Counted from the stretch's first letter, positions 11,645 through 23,274 are shown. The stretch: 64,000 nucleotides of DNA from Tubulanus polymorphus (GCF_964204645.1 NC_134026.1:13358450-13422449), one strand, 5' to 3'. Numbers and translations: made by a program. The notes: generated by a model not told the origin, from the sequence alone.

Positions 11645-12912
11645 GATTTTAGGTTGAACAGTTATTGTTATATTTGTGGCTGATAAATTAACAACTTAAT
11701 TGTGTATTAGTTTTTCTTTTATAAATGGAATAGAATTGATGGTATTGATATTATTCCGCATGATGTAAATGAATCTAATCAAAAATCATATTAAGAAAAT
11801 CAAATATTAGAATTTGAAAGTTTTTTGAGGATAAAAACAAATAAAAAAAAAGAAATCGCATATTATTTGATAATAAGTGAATCTGTTACAATTGGATCTG
11901 TAATAACATTTTAGCATTATTTTTCCCATAAACATTGGTGCTTTAAGATTATCATCGAGTGTTTTCACAGGAATAGGTTCAAAGTTACATATTAAGAAGA
12001 ATAAAGAAAGAATTAAGTCTTAAATAAAAGAAATTAATGAATTGAAAAATACATTGGATTATATAATAAGTTCGAATGGGAATATTACAATTGAAGAACA
12101 AGATAAGTTGCTAAAAGATATAGTCAATTACTAGTAATTTTTCTATTATAACTTATTAAATACCTTAAAATATAAATGACAGATAATTTCCAAAAGCTTT
12201 TGTTTTTAAATTCATTAATGAATTTAGAAATCAATATTCTTCAAACTGATAATTTTATTTCTAAAATGGAAATTATATTTGATATGAAGTTACTTTTACT
12301 CGGGATGAATATGATATTTGGAAAATAAAATCTAATACGATATACTAACAGAATCAATTCAATTTTGAGATGTATTGCGCAACAACAGGTTGTGGTATAA
12401 GTTAGAATAATCATAAAAATAATTAAGATAAACTTTTAAATTAGTCTGGTTTAAAATTTATTCATACTATATTTAGATTCCATACATATTTTAAATTAGA
12501 ATCATATTAAATGAGTTAAATGGTCCTTTCCCTGGATCAAAATATTTTAATGAAATAAATATCAATATTAATCTATCTAAGTTTTATATAGTATATAATG
12601 AATTTGATATGAATATAAATAATTCTGACTTTTGAGCGTATGGTGAATTACATGGTGTTGGTGAACAGTTTATAATATAGGTAATTGATTATATGCACAG
12701 AGCTGAGCTTATCATCATTATGAAATTGATAATAATTGAGGCTGGGTTAATTTTATCTTAGAAAATAGTGAATGTTTTACAAAATCGGGTATACACAGAA
12801 TGAATAAATCTATTACATTGTATTTAATTTGTATTTTAGGCACACAAGTTGAAACAAGATCGCCAATGATTGGAAACTAAAATACTTCATTTGATGCACG
12901 AAAACAATTTAA
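11645..12912 (+). mobile_element. Maverick/Polinton fragment C (three gene remnants)
   Basis: This segment is colinear with the reverse complement of element A from ~28,070 down to ~26,720. In order it holds the end of the A 28.0-28.4 kb membrane-protein gene (11,645-11,700), a counterpart of the 27.6-28.0 kb gene (11,728-12,133) and the first ~245 codons of the capsid-like gene (from ATG 12,176 to ~12,912). Every frame is broken by stops and shifts. It ends abruptly where the ATATAGCTGC repeat begins, so a rearrangement or transposon joined the two. No terminal repeats or target duplication are visible. Confidence 0.75.
12176..12912 (+). pseudogene. Capsid-like gene remnant of Maverick C, N-terminal third
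   Basis: The start is preceded by TATAAATG, the same TAAATG context seen in elements A and B. Matching segments to element A include the FQ.-type helix region and the block reading GTQVETRSP followed by NTSFDARKQF. Many frameshifts and stops are present. It has no function now. It is useful because it confirms that the A-type gene starts well upstream of the open frames seen there. Confidence 0.6.
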
Positions 12913-13450
12913 AATATAGCTGCAAAGAAGCGATGACTGGTTTTCTGCAAAGCCATTCTGGAAATACCCATAAATAGAATAAAATGCATCGACAGATTCG
13001 AACCTAATTTGCAACCACTGTGCAAGCATCAAATGTGATTCAGCTTTGAAACCGAACATACACGCGCATACAATCAACATATATGAATTTATTCGACCAG
13101 GCATTTTTGGCATACAAACATCATGATCCTGTATTATCACCACGCTAAAAATGGACCTGTCCTATTAAGAACTCATCTTAAGCACCTGCTGAGTCAATAG
13201 ATTGAGTAAATTAACAGATAAGAACGTATTATAATTTGGAATAGATTTAAGAAGTTAATCTTTTTATTGAAATATTTGAATAAATACATATTGTAGTGTA
13301 GATCCAATCAATAAACAATGAATTAATTTGGTCTGGGTTTCGACCGATGTTGATTTCGGCTTTTATGTTTTACAAATTCTATACTGCTAAACAATACCTG
13401 CAACATATGCGTAAATATCAAATCTATTCCAGTAGTTGCGTGTGTTTCCT
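12913..13450. repeat. R1/R2 dispersed repeat
   Basis: It starts with ATATAGCTGCAAAGAAGCG followed by TGACTGGTTTTCTGC, the same start as repeats at 14,870, 36,765, 41,705 (inverted) and 42,380. Positions 12,930-13,050 also match 7,020-7,160 in inverse orientation, and 13,080-13,450 matches 1,890-2,272 in inverse orientation. The open frame on the minus strand (12,877-13,143) is part of the repeat and has no recognisable domain. Confidence 0.7.
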
Positions 13451-14040
13451 AATAAACGGGAGAGTCACTCTTGATCTTAGTTATTAGAAAAATAATGTTC
13501 ATTTAGTTATAGAAATTCATTACCTTTTTGAAAATTCTATAATAATATTTATTCTGTCCTAGTTTTTATTACTGCATGAACCAATGATATGCTTTGGAAT
13601 TAAGGTGATGTAATAAAATAAATTTGAATATGAGAATCACGCATAACTTGTGTCTTTTCAGCATGTCTTACTTCTCGTTAACAGTTCCAGAGTTTCAATT
13701 ACAATCAAATCCAAATTGGCTAAAAAGTACATAGGACTAAATGAAATGAACTGTTAGTATCTGCAAACCTATTCCAGTGTTATGCCAATCGTGTTGAATC
13801 ACTTTGATTGAGTTGAAAGAATCAGATCTTCTATGGTGCAACATCGTTCGAAGAGTGATATCTTGGTGTTGACTGTCCTTGACCATTTAACTTCATGTGT
13901 TTGACATTGGAATCAGCATCATACCCATGTGAACTGCAAAATATTCATACAACATGAAAACTTACAGTACATGAATACAGTAATCAAACTTTCACCGATT
14001 TTTTGATATTTGAATGAACGTTAGGCTTATATCAGTATTC
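13451..14040. other. Noncoding, no feature recognised
   Basis: No coding or structural feature was found between the R2 repeat and the GC-rich MITE. Confidence 0.35.
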
Positions 14041-14352
14041 TAAAGGCGGGCGTAGGTCGGCCTTGCGACGGCTTGCGACTCACTGCGACCGCCGGCGACG
14101 ATCGCGTCGCAACGAGCAACCGACCTACGCTACCTTGCGACTGCCAGCGACGGGTTGCGACTGCCAGCGACGCCAGTCGCAATGAGTCGCACATGTTCTA
14201 CTTTCTGCGACGCGACGCGACCGTCGCAACCGACCTGCGCGCTCTTGCAACTGGCAGCAACTAGTCGCTGACAATCGCGTCGCAACCGACTTACGACGCG
14301 AAGCAACGCGACGATCGCGTCGCGTCGCAAGGACGACCTACGCCCGCCTTTA
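14041..14352. mobile_element. GC-rich MITE with palindromic ends
   Basis: The ends are a perfect inverted pair, TAAAGGCGGGCGTAGGTC at 14,041 and its complement finishing at 14,352. The interior consists of repeated TTGCGAC, CGCGTCGCAA and TTGCGACTGCCAGCGACG words on both strands, far richer in GC than its surroundings. The open frames on both strands (14,073-14,264 and 14,130-14,414) are by-products of this composition. A TA target duplication is possible but is absorbed in the terminal TA. Superfamily not determined. Confidence 0.75.
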
Positions 14353-14869
14353 AGCAGGAAATAATAAGCCCAATCAATAGGCCCTATTCCCATTGGTACA
14401 ATTGTATAATGCATACAGCTGTACTGTACACTTATCCGTCAAGATTGGAGAAATTGGTATACAAAACCTATGTACAGCTAAATGTACAATGGCCTTCAAT
14501 TTCCGCGACCACATGAACGTTTTGGATCTAGGTTTGACTATTAATGTCAGCAGGTCAGAGAAAGCCTGGTTAAATTTAATCAAATGGCTCAAATCAATTA
14601 GCCTTTCTGCCTGTGAATACTACACTGTATTCTTTTGATAATATCGAGTGAATAGTGCATAGACTGAATTAGACTTTTGGCTAGTCCCGATCATATCCTA
14701 TCATATCGTAATTACCTGATACTTGTCTGTCGTTTGTTTTCTCTCTGAGTCGAACGTAATTCTAGTAGCCACCCGCGACTCAACAACCTTGATTTCAACT
14801 TGATCAATTCAAAATCTATTTATTGACACGTTTGGTTCCATGAAAAGATCGGTAATATACTTAAATAAA

Positions 14870-15060
14870 GATATAGCTGCAAAGCAGTGATAACGGGTTT
14901 CTGCCATGCTGGATTGAATTTGGTACAGGAGGAGTAGAAGGATTTCGTCAAATTCAGTTACTCGGAACGTACGGCTTTAAGGAGCACCACCTAGGAGCTA
15001 ACTGACATGATACGTGGAGGGCTAAATTATTTAAAATGTACTGATGAACTAAGTTTTGGT
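14870..15060 (+). repeat. R1 dispersed repeat, uninterrupted copy (empty site for a MULE)
   Basis: It begins ATATAGCTGCAAAGCAGTG, then ATAACGGGTTTCTGCC, and continues through AACGTACGGCTTTAAGGAG followed by CACCACCTAGG. The copy at 42.38 kb has the same text but is interrupted after ACGTACGGCTTTATTAGG by the 1.15-kb element. This copy therefore shows the state before insertion. Confidence 0.75.
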
Positions 15061-15857
15061 TATAACGAAGATATCGATGAAAATGTGTTTCCAGTGATTT
15101 ATAGATGGTGCTACTGGAGAACCATACCATGGAGTCAGACAGGGCCACTTTGTGGCCTGAAGGTGTGTCTGGGGTAGATACATGTGTAACCAAATATTAA
15201 GACATTGCGCAATTGAAGCGTCTTTAAAACTTCCCAAAATAACTCGATTCCGTCTACAGACTGAAGAGAAGTGAACGCAATAGCCCGCTGGGACTACAGT
15301 CCCAAGTGGGCCAAAAATCCAATTCTTTGAGTTATTTCCAGGCATATATGCCTACAGGTTCCTTAAAAATTTGTTGTAGTAACTGGTCAATAATTCAAGG
15401 ACACAACAACAATTTCTCGGATTTCGCGGATTGTTTTACAAGGAAATGGTCGAAATAATGACGAAAGAACTTTATTTGAACAACTGAAAATGTAAAGTAG
15501 AATTCCAAAAACTAATCAATAACTGAGTCCAATCAAGATCCAACAGATGAAAAAGATCTAGGATTGAAGCCCGTGTTTTACACCAGAGATTTTCACACTC
15601 ATTCTCCCAATCGCGATAATATCCATCGTACGAAACTAGTTTTTTTTATCAATCCGACATTTTATGCAACAAACTTGAATAAGCGTAGTCCAATAGTCTG
15701 TAAATACCAATGCGGATTATATTGTCACCTGGTCGGTGCAGTAAACCTGAATCGAGGCATTTTTACTAATATACGCTAAACTAGGGGTCCAGGGAAAACA
15801 TGCTCACTCGGGTTTAGTGGTTTCAAATGCTTAACCATCTAACAATTTTAATATTCA
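15061..15857. other. Noncoding, no feature recognised
   Basis: Overlapping small open frames on the minus strand have no domain character. The left part is probably the tail of the R1 repeat (ATAACGAAGATAT is shared with 43,755). Confidence 0.35.
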
Positions 15858-16280
15858 ACGCCCCCTAGTGACCATATACAAAAACAAGTGCCCTAAAACT
15901 CACCACTATCATTGAACATGGCATCAGCTAAGATTTTGTAATTGATTGCGATAACAAAATGTGCCTACGTACCAATATATGGAAATACCAAGTTATTCGA
16001 TGCCCCCTGGTGACAATATGCAGAACCCAATGACCTTGACTCACCACAATCATAAACCATGTCATGAGCTTTGCTATTGATTGTGGCAACAAAATATGCC
16101 TAGGTACGAATATAATATTGAAATTCTAAGTTGTTTTATTATTCAACAACCCTGGTGGCCACATACAAAAACACATTGATATTGAAACTCACAATCATGG
16201 AACAATACATTTTATGGGGTACAACTGTCCAATTGATTGTGGTAAAAAATATGCTTAGGTATCAACATAATGTGGAAAAA
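15858..16280 (+). repeat. Three diverged ~145-bp tandem repeats
   Basis: Units begin with CGCCCCCTAGTGACCATATAC (~15,860), TGCCCCCTGGTGACAATATGC (~16,000) and AACCCTGGTGGCCACATAC (~16,145). Each continues with an ACTCACCAC(A/T)ATCAT block and a GATTG(C/T)GGCAACAAAAT block. The units are clearly related but diverged. A related but different ~145-bp repeat at 22,157 is the target of Maverick element A. Confidence 0.65.
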
Positions 16281-17105
16281 ATGTTTCCACCTACAAATGA
16301 GTACTGATGACACCAAGATGGCCGCCAATTAAGTGATAATTGGCTGATCTGCCTCAAAATATTTGCCTCAGGTATTACAAGATTCCTTTCCAAAGAATAC
16401 CCATCACAAATTGCAATGAAAAATGGCAAACCATTAGGAAGCCGCAGGACTCATAATTCGGGCCAAAATTGACATTTTTGGGCACAAAAAAAAACGTCAT
16501 GGGACGGCCATCTTGAGTCCGATCGACCCAATTTTCCCTACGCTGATGAACCCTTGGGGATTGAAATATATCCAAAAGATCGAGTTAATGGATCAAAGCG
16601 TCTTCAAAACTTCCCTCGATAACTTAAAAATGTGTAAAAAGTGCTGATTTTGGCGAAATCATTAAACTCATTAAACTCAAAGAGTCAAATCTTAACTCGG
16701 ATCTGTGGTTAACGTCTAAGACACCGGTTTATCAATACCGGTTTATGAACCGGTATGAACAAAGGCCATCTCGCAGCAAACCGAAAAGATTTGTACAAAC
16801 CGATTTCAAACAAATTGGCCTACCTACCTGACGATATTACCAAACCTGCATAACTCTACGGTATTTTTGCAAGTATAATCGCATTATTTTTTGCACGTCT
16901 GCGATTCTATGTAAAATATCACCAACTATGCGAATGTAAGAATCGACACGATAGTAAAGAATCGCATTATTTTTGCGCGTATGCGATTGTATGAATATCA
17001 CCAACAATGGCACAACGTATCCAATCCGTGACGAAAAATCAGTTTCTCCGCAAACATATTCCGATACCAAAATACAGCGTTTTTGTATACATTCTGGGAT
17101 CATTT
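16281..17105. other. Noncoding with a short tandem duplication
   Basis: Around 16,870-17,010 the words AATCGCATTATTTTTTGC, GCGATTCTATG and AATATCACCAAC occur twice about 85 bp apart. The minus-strand open frame at 16,837-17,109 lies over this repeat and has no recognisable domain. Confidence 0.4.
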
Positions 17106-17109
17106 CCAA

Positions 17110-17985
17110 AACTTTTAAGAATACCTATAAATGAACCATTTTCACTGTTATTGCCATCTTGATATTTGGGCATCATTAATTTGCAAACATCCGTCTTATC
17201 ATATAGATTTTTGTCTTTTAGTAATGCATTTTCAGATCTAAATTTTGATGATATTTCATGAATATTAAAATCACTTTCTGTCCTAAAATATAAATCTATT
17301 TGTTTTTTTTAACCACATTTAATGTTCATTTTCATCTTTTTTATAGTATAATAGATCTATCAGATTTTCACCATCATATTTTTCTCTTAAATATAAAGCT
17401 TCTAATTATAATTGCATTAATTCGAATACATTTATTTTTAAATTATTAACTTTTTCTACTTTAGGAATCAATTTTATAGTTTCTGCATATTGATCAATTT
17501 TATATAATATTTCATATATCCGATAATCTGCTATTCTGCAAACAATTTTCCTCAGCAGGGTGTTAACAACAAATAATTGACCACAAAGACATTTATTATC
17601 TTCATTTTGAACATTTATAACTAACTGTTTTTTAAATAAATGGTAATTTGATATATGACGATGCTTCAATATCCTTTTCTGTTGTACATTTTGAATCATT
17701 AGTAATCATTTCATCACTATTTGATATTTTATTCCTTTTTGTATTGTAAATATTTAAATATAAAAATATGATTTCATTTAACGTTAAACCAGAACCCTCA
17801 AAATATCTTTCCTCAATATGACGCATAAATTCATTTAATATTTATTTCTAATTTCTCTTTTATTTGTGTTTTTGAAATTATTTCTTCAGAATGTGTTTGA
17901 ATATTACAATCCATTTTTTTATTCATCTGACTTAATAAAACTTAAAGAGCAAATGCCATCAAAATAGAATATTGTGTAAAATTCA
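17110..17985 (-). pseudogene. Maverick DNA polymerase B, N-terminal segment (element D, part 2)
   Basis: Reading the minus strand gives blocks that match the polymerase relic of element E at 45.8-45.97 kb (IQTHSEEII, then ERYFEGSGLTLNEIIF) and then continue past it with NEDNKCL, RIADYRIYEI, KVNNLKINVFEL and YDGENLIDLLYYK. The last blocks are characteristic of the segment upstream of the exonuclease domain in Maverick-type protein-primed DNA polymerases. Frames are broken in at least four places. It probably continues the gene at 20.375-21.02 kb, with ~2.4 kb of other DNA inserted between. Confidence 0.65.
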
Positions 17986-18590
17986 TTTTCAAATGTGATG
18001 TATTCACAAATATCAAATATGGAACTGGTTTGAATTTTAGTTCAGCCATTACTGAGAAATATCACTTTTAAATCGGAAATTTCAGCACGAGCTCACTGTT
18101 ATTGTTTATGTTAGCAGGTGTGTGTTTCTGACGTCATCTCTGACAAACGCTCGCCGCTTCCAGTCATTTCACTAGACATTTCATGCGGTATTTTATCGTT
18201 TTAGGAGTGATTTGAATAAATAAATTCTTGCCATTGTTAGTGTTGCTACCGTTGTATTATGCCATGATAATCGTATATAAGTGAGTAGCACTGTAGGTCA
18301 GTGAATACGGTGAACAAATGATGTTTATTTTATCGATTATACATAGGCTACGCGTACTAGCGCACACATGTGCTAGTGTTGATTGTCATAGTTAACATCA
18401 TAAATAGCGCCACCCGCGGGTTGAATATGAACTATACGCACGGAGTGAAGGATAAATAGATAACTATTCCACTAACTATTACGGCTTATTCGTACTCCTT
18501 TTTTCAATAAGTCACATCTCAGGTCGCTATATGTATACTAAAGTTTCTTCTGGTTAAGAAATCGGGGAAAGTACAATTTTGATGACTACC
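17986..18590. other. Noncoding insert inside polymerase D
   Basis: About 600 bp between the polymerase remnant and the fold-back element show no recognisable coding region. A TGACGTCATCTCTGAC patch near 18,131 and a microsatellite-free AT-rich remainder are all that I see. Confidence 0.35.
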
Positions 18591-20374
18591 TTTAAGGTAG
18601 GGGCATATGAACGTATTTTTTCGCCCGATCGCGGCGAATTTATAAATCGCCCGAAAAATTCTTTCGTGTGGCCATTCACGGCGACGACGATTTCGCGGCC
18701 GACTCGATCGCCCGGCGAATCGCCGTATCAAACATGTTTGATATTTTGCCCCGATTATTTACGCCGGGGATCGAATAGTCCGCAAAATCGATCGTCTGCC
18801 CGCAATCCATTTTTGTTGATATCGTGTGATTTGTTAAAGGGTAACTGACACTTTTTTTTATTTCAAAATATGATGTATTCTATTGATCTATACACTCATC
18901 TTCAACCGTTCTGTTCCAAAATGTTTAGTTTACGCGCAATTTGTGATTTTGTAACAAGATTTTTGACCTCATTTCGTTGTTTACATCGCTTACTGTTCAG
19001 CGTCGGCTAAATCAGCAGGTGCGCGCTGCAACGTCATTACAGGCAGAGCTGAGAAATAGCGTCTATAGAAATGCGTTGAATTTTGAGGAAACTGCGTGTA
19101 TTTTCTGTTATATCTCAATGCCAGATTGTTTTACAGCCTTGAAACTGGCCAGGGAGGTAAAAGGATCTATTGTCTATTGCATAAACCTATTTCAAAGAAT
19201 CAATGAGTAATTTGAATAGGCAAAATCGATCAAATTGAAGATGCAGATTTCAATCCGCTGCTATGAAGCTATTAAAGTACACTATGCTAAGCTCTCAGCA
19301 CTGTTACTGTTGCTGCATAATTCACCTATAGTTCAGCACAACAAGCATACTACACAGTGTCTTATAAGCGATCACAGATTTCGATCTCGCTAAAGAATAA
19401 ATAGATTCATATTCGTTTACTATTTACTATTTTTCATAGTCATTTAAGACTAAGTAGTTTGAAAACTAACACTTCAAAACTCTACAAAAACTTTCATAAA
19501 TTTCTACAGCCTTTACAACAAATATTCAAAGGAATAATGTTTTTCGATTAAAGTTTCACGCTGCAGAAGAGTTTTGATAGATTACATCACAAATCTTAAA
19601 CAAACATTATTTCGAAGTTTTAAAATAGGATGGATGAGGAAATATTCTAATTTTGTGACCAAAGCCGCTACCAATACGAGGTATATTTCAAGAAAAGAAT
19701 TGAAATTGTTCTTGCGGCTAATTCTGTCTAAGTTTCATCAGTTCATAAGTCAAAATATTCTTAGATGTAACCATGATCTTACTATCACTAAATGATAATA
19801 CAAAACGATGATTTAAACATCCGTGTTCCTGGCTGTCTACTAGAAAATGCCATGGATTGCTATTCAAATCCTATTTTTGCGCTTAGTTTGAACGGATATG
19901 GTCCGTTCAACAGCTAATTATAATCATTAATATGTAGACTTTCAAAATCAAGAGACATTTTGTCTGAATTCGAATGCCAAATAGGTATAAAATTAAGTTG
20001 AATTGCTCTTGTAGCTTAATCATTTCCGAGCCGTCACGTACTTTAGTGACGTAGTTCTATTAATAGGCACAGTACCACGCGTTCAGCAGAAGCAATGTAT
20101 ACACTGAACAGGTGCGCGAACATCAAAATCATCAATTCTGACTAGATTGAAAAGATTTTTCCAATTATGAAATCACCTAGCCTTATTGTATAGTATAATA
20201 TATCGTTTAGTGTAAAAAGTAGAAAACCTTTAAAAAAGTGTCAGTTACCCTTTAACTCTCTTACTAAGTGGCGGTCGCACCGAATTCAGGTTTGATCGCT
20301 ACGTAAGGCGTGAAAATTCGCCAGCGAATTTTATCGTCGCGATCTGGCGAAAAAATATGCTCGTCTACCTTTAC
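18591..20374. mobile_element. ~1.8-kb fold-back DNA element with long inverted ends
   Basis: The left end TTTAAGGTAGGGGCATATG, followed by TATTTTTTCGCCCGATCGCG, is mirrored at the right end as the complement of TAAAGGTAGACGAGCATAT and TTTTTTCGCCAGATCGCG. Both arms also share GTTAAAGGGTAACTGACAC further in (18,834-18,852 and ~20,238-20,253). The right end directly abuts the broken DNA polymerase of element D, so this element or an event associated with it split that gene. The open frames on both strands in the left arm are an artefact of the GC-rich arm. No transposase is encoded. Confidence 0.65.
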
Positions 20375-21024
20375 TTTTCTGAAAGATTTATTTTTGGATA
20401 TTCAACATCTGTTAAAAATCCATTATTTTTTTCCATTATATCAATAAATTTACTATAATCTTTTATTGTTGTCCCTTTAAAGAATTTAAGTTGCAGGACC
20501 AATTTTACTACGAATTGTTTCTGAAATTTCAATTGTATGTTTTATTTCTAATCAACCAATATATTTTCTAACATTTTCCATACAATAATTATTTGAAATA
20601 GATTCAGTTTTTTCAATAGAATTTTTTACTTGAGAATTATCATCAAAATATTCTGTTCCTAAAATATTCATACTTAAATTTTGTTGATGTTTTTGTGATA
20701 TCTATCATAATTCCTTTTTGTTTCAAATTCATTACAAACTTCACATTTGGTTTCATCTATTTTCATGTTCTTTAATTGTTCTTTTCTTTCCCTGGAATTT
20801 TCTGGAAGTTTCTATATAATCTATAACATGTTTTACAGTTTTTTCATGTCGAGATTTTTGGGATTTAATAGTGTATTATTTACAATATGGTCAATAATAT
20901 TCATTTTTATTAACATAATTTCCATCATCTTTAAACTCTTTCCCATTTTACAAGGAAACAAATTATGATGAGTGATGTGTCGAACTCTCGACCTCTGATC
21001 TGAAAACGCCATTTTGTAAATGCT
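20375..21024 (-). pseudogene. Maverick D terminus and start of its DNA polymerase B gene
   Basis: The minus strand starts at the element end (AGCATTTACAAAATGGCG, then TTTTCAGATCAGAGGTCGAG) and runs through AATTTGTTTCC to an ATGGGAAAGAG start at about 20,947. This matches the left end of element E (45,105-45,190), including the ATGGGA start. The following protein text (KSRHEKTVKHV, KKRTIKEHEN, GTEYFDDNSQVKNSIEKT, RSKIGPA) is colinear with the zinc-finger-containing N-terminus at 45.2-45.65 kb. Stops and shifts are frequent. The reading breaks at 20,375 against the fold-back element. Confidence 0.7.
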
Positions 21025-21149
21025 GTATCATCAATATATAAAAAGTCCACTTGTAAATTCGACAGCAAATGTTGTACAAATCTACTTATGTTGTGTTTAC
21101 GTTAGTAGACCAAGATGACGTACACGAACTCAAAACTCCGTTCAATACT

Positions 21150-21669
21150 AATAGATTTAGCTTTATATAATTTCCAGATGTTTTAGCTAACATTTCAACC
21201 TATGAGTTTTTTTCACAACAATTTTTTAAATTTTTGATATTAATTTCTTCTATTTTATAAAATAGCTGTTTAATGAATAAATGTGCGTCACAACCACTTA
21301 AAAAATAATAAAAAATTATGAAATATAACAGGAACAAAATAAATCTTTTTAGCTTGTAAATTACAATGTTCATGTGCTGCACCTCTAAATCTCGCCATTT
21401 AAATGATCACGATCTCTAACTTTCTTATCAAACGAATAAAATACTTTTTCACAATAAAAATATTTATCTGAAAAATTAAATTCTTCTTCATCATCTTCTG
21501 TCATTATAATTTCTATATGTGTACTAAATTTCGTTTCATATTCAATTAACAAGTCCCAAAAATTAATAGCATTTTGAGATCTATAATTATAATATTCACT
21601 TTCAATTAATTTTGGGTAATCTGAATTCATATATAATCCGAAAGCTGCAGCACTTTGATGAATTCTCAT
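21150..21669 (-). pseudogene. Separate Maverick DNA polymerase B fragment (zinc-binding to exonuclease region)
   Basis: A 94-residue open piece ends YFYCEKVFYSFDKKVRDRDH followed by LNGEI. The motif C..(C)..F...KVRDH.HL.G, then (R)GAAH..CN, is the usual link between the N-terminal part and the 3'-5' exonuclease domain of Maverick-type polymerases. In shifted frames it continues with NLQAKKINFV and AHLFIKQL, then EMLAKTSGNYI, matching 46.87-47.05 kb of element E. It lies outside the terminus of element D (21,024), so it comes from another copy or from a rearrangement. It is adjacent to a LINE reverse-transcriptase scrap at 21,703. Confidence 0.65.
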
Positions 21670-21702
21670 CTAAATACAAATTCTTCACTTAAATCTATCC
21701 CT

Positions 21703-21800
21703 TACAGAGTGCCCCAAGGCTCCGTCCTTGGACCTCTGCTTTTTTGGTCTATGTTAATGACCTTAGCCATAATTTGGTAACGCCATTTCAATGCGTAGAG
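21703..21800 (+). pseudogene. Non-LTR retrotransposon reverse-transcriptase scrap
   Basis: About 100 bp read YRVPQGSVLGPLLFW, then after a frameshift a VNDL-like segment. PQGSVLGPLLF followed by a YINDL-type motif is the highly conserved reverse-transcriptase block of Jockey/CR1-type LINEs. Nothing else of the element is present on either side. Confidence 0.7.
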
Positions 21801-21885
21801 ATGAATGGTGGGGACAATTAACAAATACCATGACTATTACTTAAACAATCAATATTTTCCTAAAAACCGCTTTTTCCATCTATGA

Positions 21886-22155
21886 ATGAGGACTGATAAC
21901 ACTGATGGCGTGATACTGACTGATCGAGAAATCTATCGATATGTTCGTACGATCTCTTCCAAAAGTAAACAACGAATTACAATGGGAAAAATTCAAACCA
22001 TTGGAAAGCTATTATTAGGTATTGGAATTCAAGGCAAAGAGTCAAAGTGTCAAAGAACGGCCACGTTGTGTCCGAGTGACCCAATGTGTTTCACGAATGA
22101 CAACACTGACATTAAACCTTCAATACTAAATCAATATGGAACGTTAGCTCCGTAG
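21886..22155 (+). other. Open frame of unknown status
   Basis: An 89-residue frame has no recognisable domain and lies just before the tandem repeat targeted by element A. No splice or homology evidence supports it; it is most likely chance. The rest of 21,800-22,157 shows nothing. Confidence 0.1.
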
Positions 22156-22156
22156 G

Positions 22157-22481
22157 GGTAATCATACTATGTAATGTCACTGGCCTGCTCCTGTTCTACC
22201 CGAATCACGTTCTTAAGGTTTCACGTAAATGATTTCGTGTGACCATGACCTTTGAAGCTTTGGATCTTGAAATAGTTGGGCCCCTGCTCTTCCCAGCAAA
22301 TTCATATTATGAACATGTAATATCATTGTCCTACTTTCAAAGGTTCTTCAAGAATCGTGTTCACAAGATTTCATGTTAATGACATTTAGTGACCATGGAC
22401 TTTCAACCTTTGGACCTAAAAAATCAAAAGAGCACATCCTCTCTCCAGGGGTAATCATACTAAGTAATACCATTGTCCAGC
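22157..22481 (+). repeat. ~145-bp tandem repeat, third unit interrupted by Maverick A
   Basis: Units begin GGGGTAATCATACTATGTAAT (22,157), a diverged form near 22,303, and GGGGTAATCATACTAAGTAAT (22,447). The third unit stops at 22,481 where Maverick A starts and resumes at 32,089. The text either side, CATTGTCCAGC then TATCAGTGGCG..TCGTGAATCGCGT, lines up base for base in length with unit 2 (CATTGTCCTAC..AAGAATCGTGTTCACAAG). Confidence 0.75.
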
Positions 22482-22560
22482 TGTTATTGGAAAATCAGGG
22501 CTTGAGATCAGAGGGCGAAAGGGCGACACACCACTAATTACCACAAGTAAAAATGGGAGA
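22482..22560 (+). repeat. Left terminal repeat of Maverick A
   Basis: The sequence from TATTGGAAAATCAGGGCTT through GGGCGACACACCACTAATTACCACAAG to ATGGGAGATAG is matched in reverse complement by 32,088 down to ~32,010. The sequence runs up to and into the first gene, as in elements B, D and E. Confidence 0.8.
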
Positions 22561-22755
22561 TAGAAAAACATTCTTAGCGACAATAAATAACAGGATAGTT
22601 ACTGTAATGTTAGTACAACGCGAGAATTTAAAGTATTTTCACCTGATAAATGGGTTTCATTAAGAACAGAGGTATTAAAAGATTTAGAAGGATTTAAAAT
22701 AATTTACCATGGGAAAAATGAAGACGGGCATCATGATTTAGAAGTTGTTGATTAA
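22552..22755 (+). pseudogene. Maverick A left-end small gene (decayed)
   Basis: Counterpart of the intact 108-codon gene at 59,642-59,968. The first 15 codons (MGDRKTFLATINN) and the last ~45 (FKVF.PDKWVSL, GFKIIYHGKNEDGHHDLE) are conserved. About 125 bp in the middle are deleted, which shifts the frame. Function unknown. Confidence 0.75.
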
Positions 22756-22888
22756 ATAAAAAAATTAATTGATAATAAAAATAATGAATATCTAGAATCC
22801 GAAATGACTTATCTGGACAATTTAATTGCTCCGCATATATAGACAAAAGTAGTGAGATATTTAATTAATTAAAAATGAAATTATTTTT

Positions 22889-23274
22889 TTACTCTTTTTC
22901 TGAAATAGTAATCCATTTTTTTATTGTGAATTTTGAAATTTTGGAAGTATTTTTATTTTTAATAGTAGTAGTTTCAGAATTATTAATATCATAAATTTTA
23001 TTTGATTTTTTAAACCAACTACACCCAATCAAAATGAATACAATTACAAATCCAGTTGTAAAATATAAATATTTATCAAATATTCTATTATCAGAAGGAG
23101 TAGAAATAACAATATTTTCACCATTTTTATTAACATCTTTATTATTCATTTGTTCTTTATAGCTTTTTTAAATTCTCTTGATTTAATTCCTAATTGCCGA
23201 GACCATTCAATTTGTTTCTGAGTTCTCGGATTTTTCTTCACAGTTAATCCTTTCACGTCTTCCACTTCGCTCAT
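22889..23274 (-). pseudogene. Maverick A single-pass membrane protein gene (frameshifted)
   Basis: Closely similar to the intact gene at 60,107-60,520. The N-terminal half is basic (VKKNPRTQKQIEWSRQLGIK). A shift near 23,150 separates it from the downstream half, which contains the hydrophobic segment YLYFTTGFVIVFILIGC. The start context is AATAAATGAGC. Probably once a small virion or envelope-type membrane protein, by position among structural genes; that is an inference. Confidence 0.65.

Noticed and set aside
14073-14414. Two overlapping open frames on opposite strands
   Set aside because: Both lie in the GC-rich MITE and consist of its repeated words; no protein features.
16837-17109. 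90-codon minus-strand frame
   Set aside because: Covers a local tandem duplication and has no recognisable domain or splice partners.
18579-18848. 89-codon plus-strand frame and its antisense
   Set aside because: Falls in the GC-rich left arm of the fold-back element; the same text occurs inverted at the other arm.
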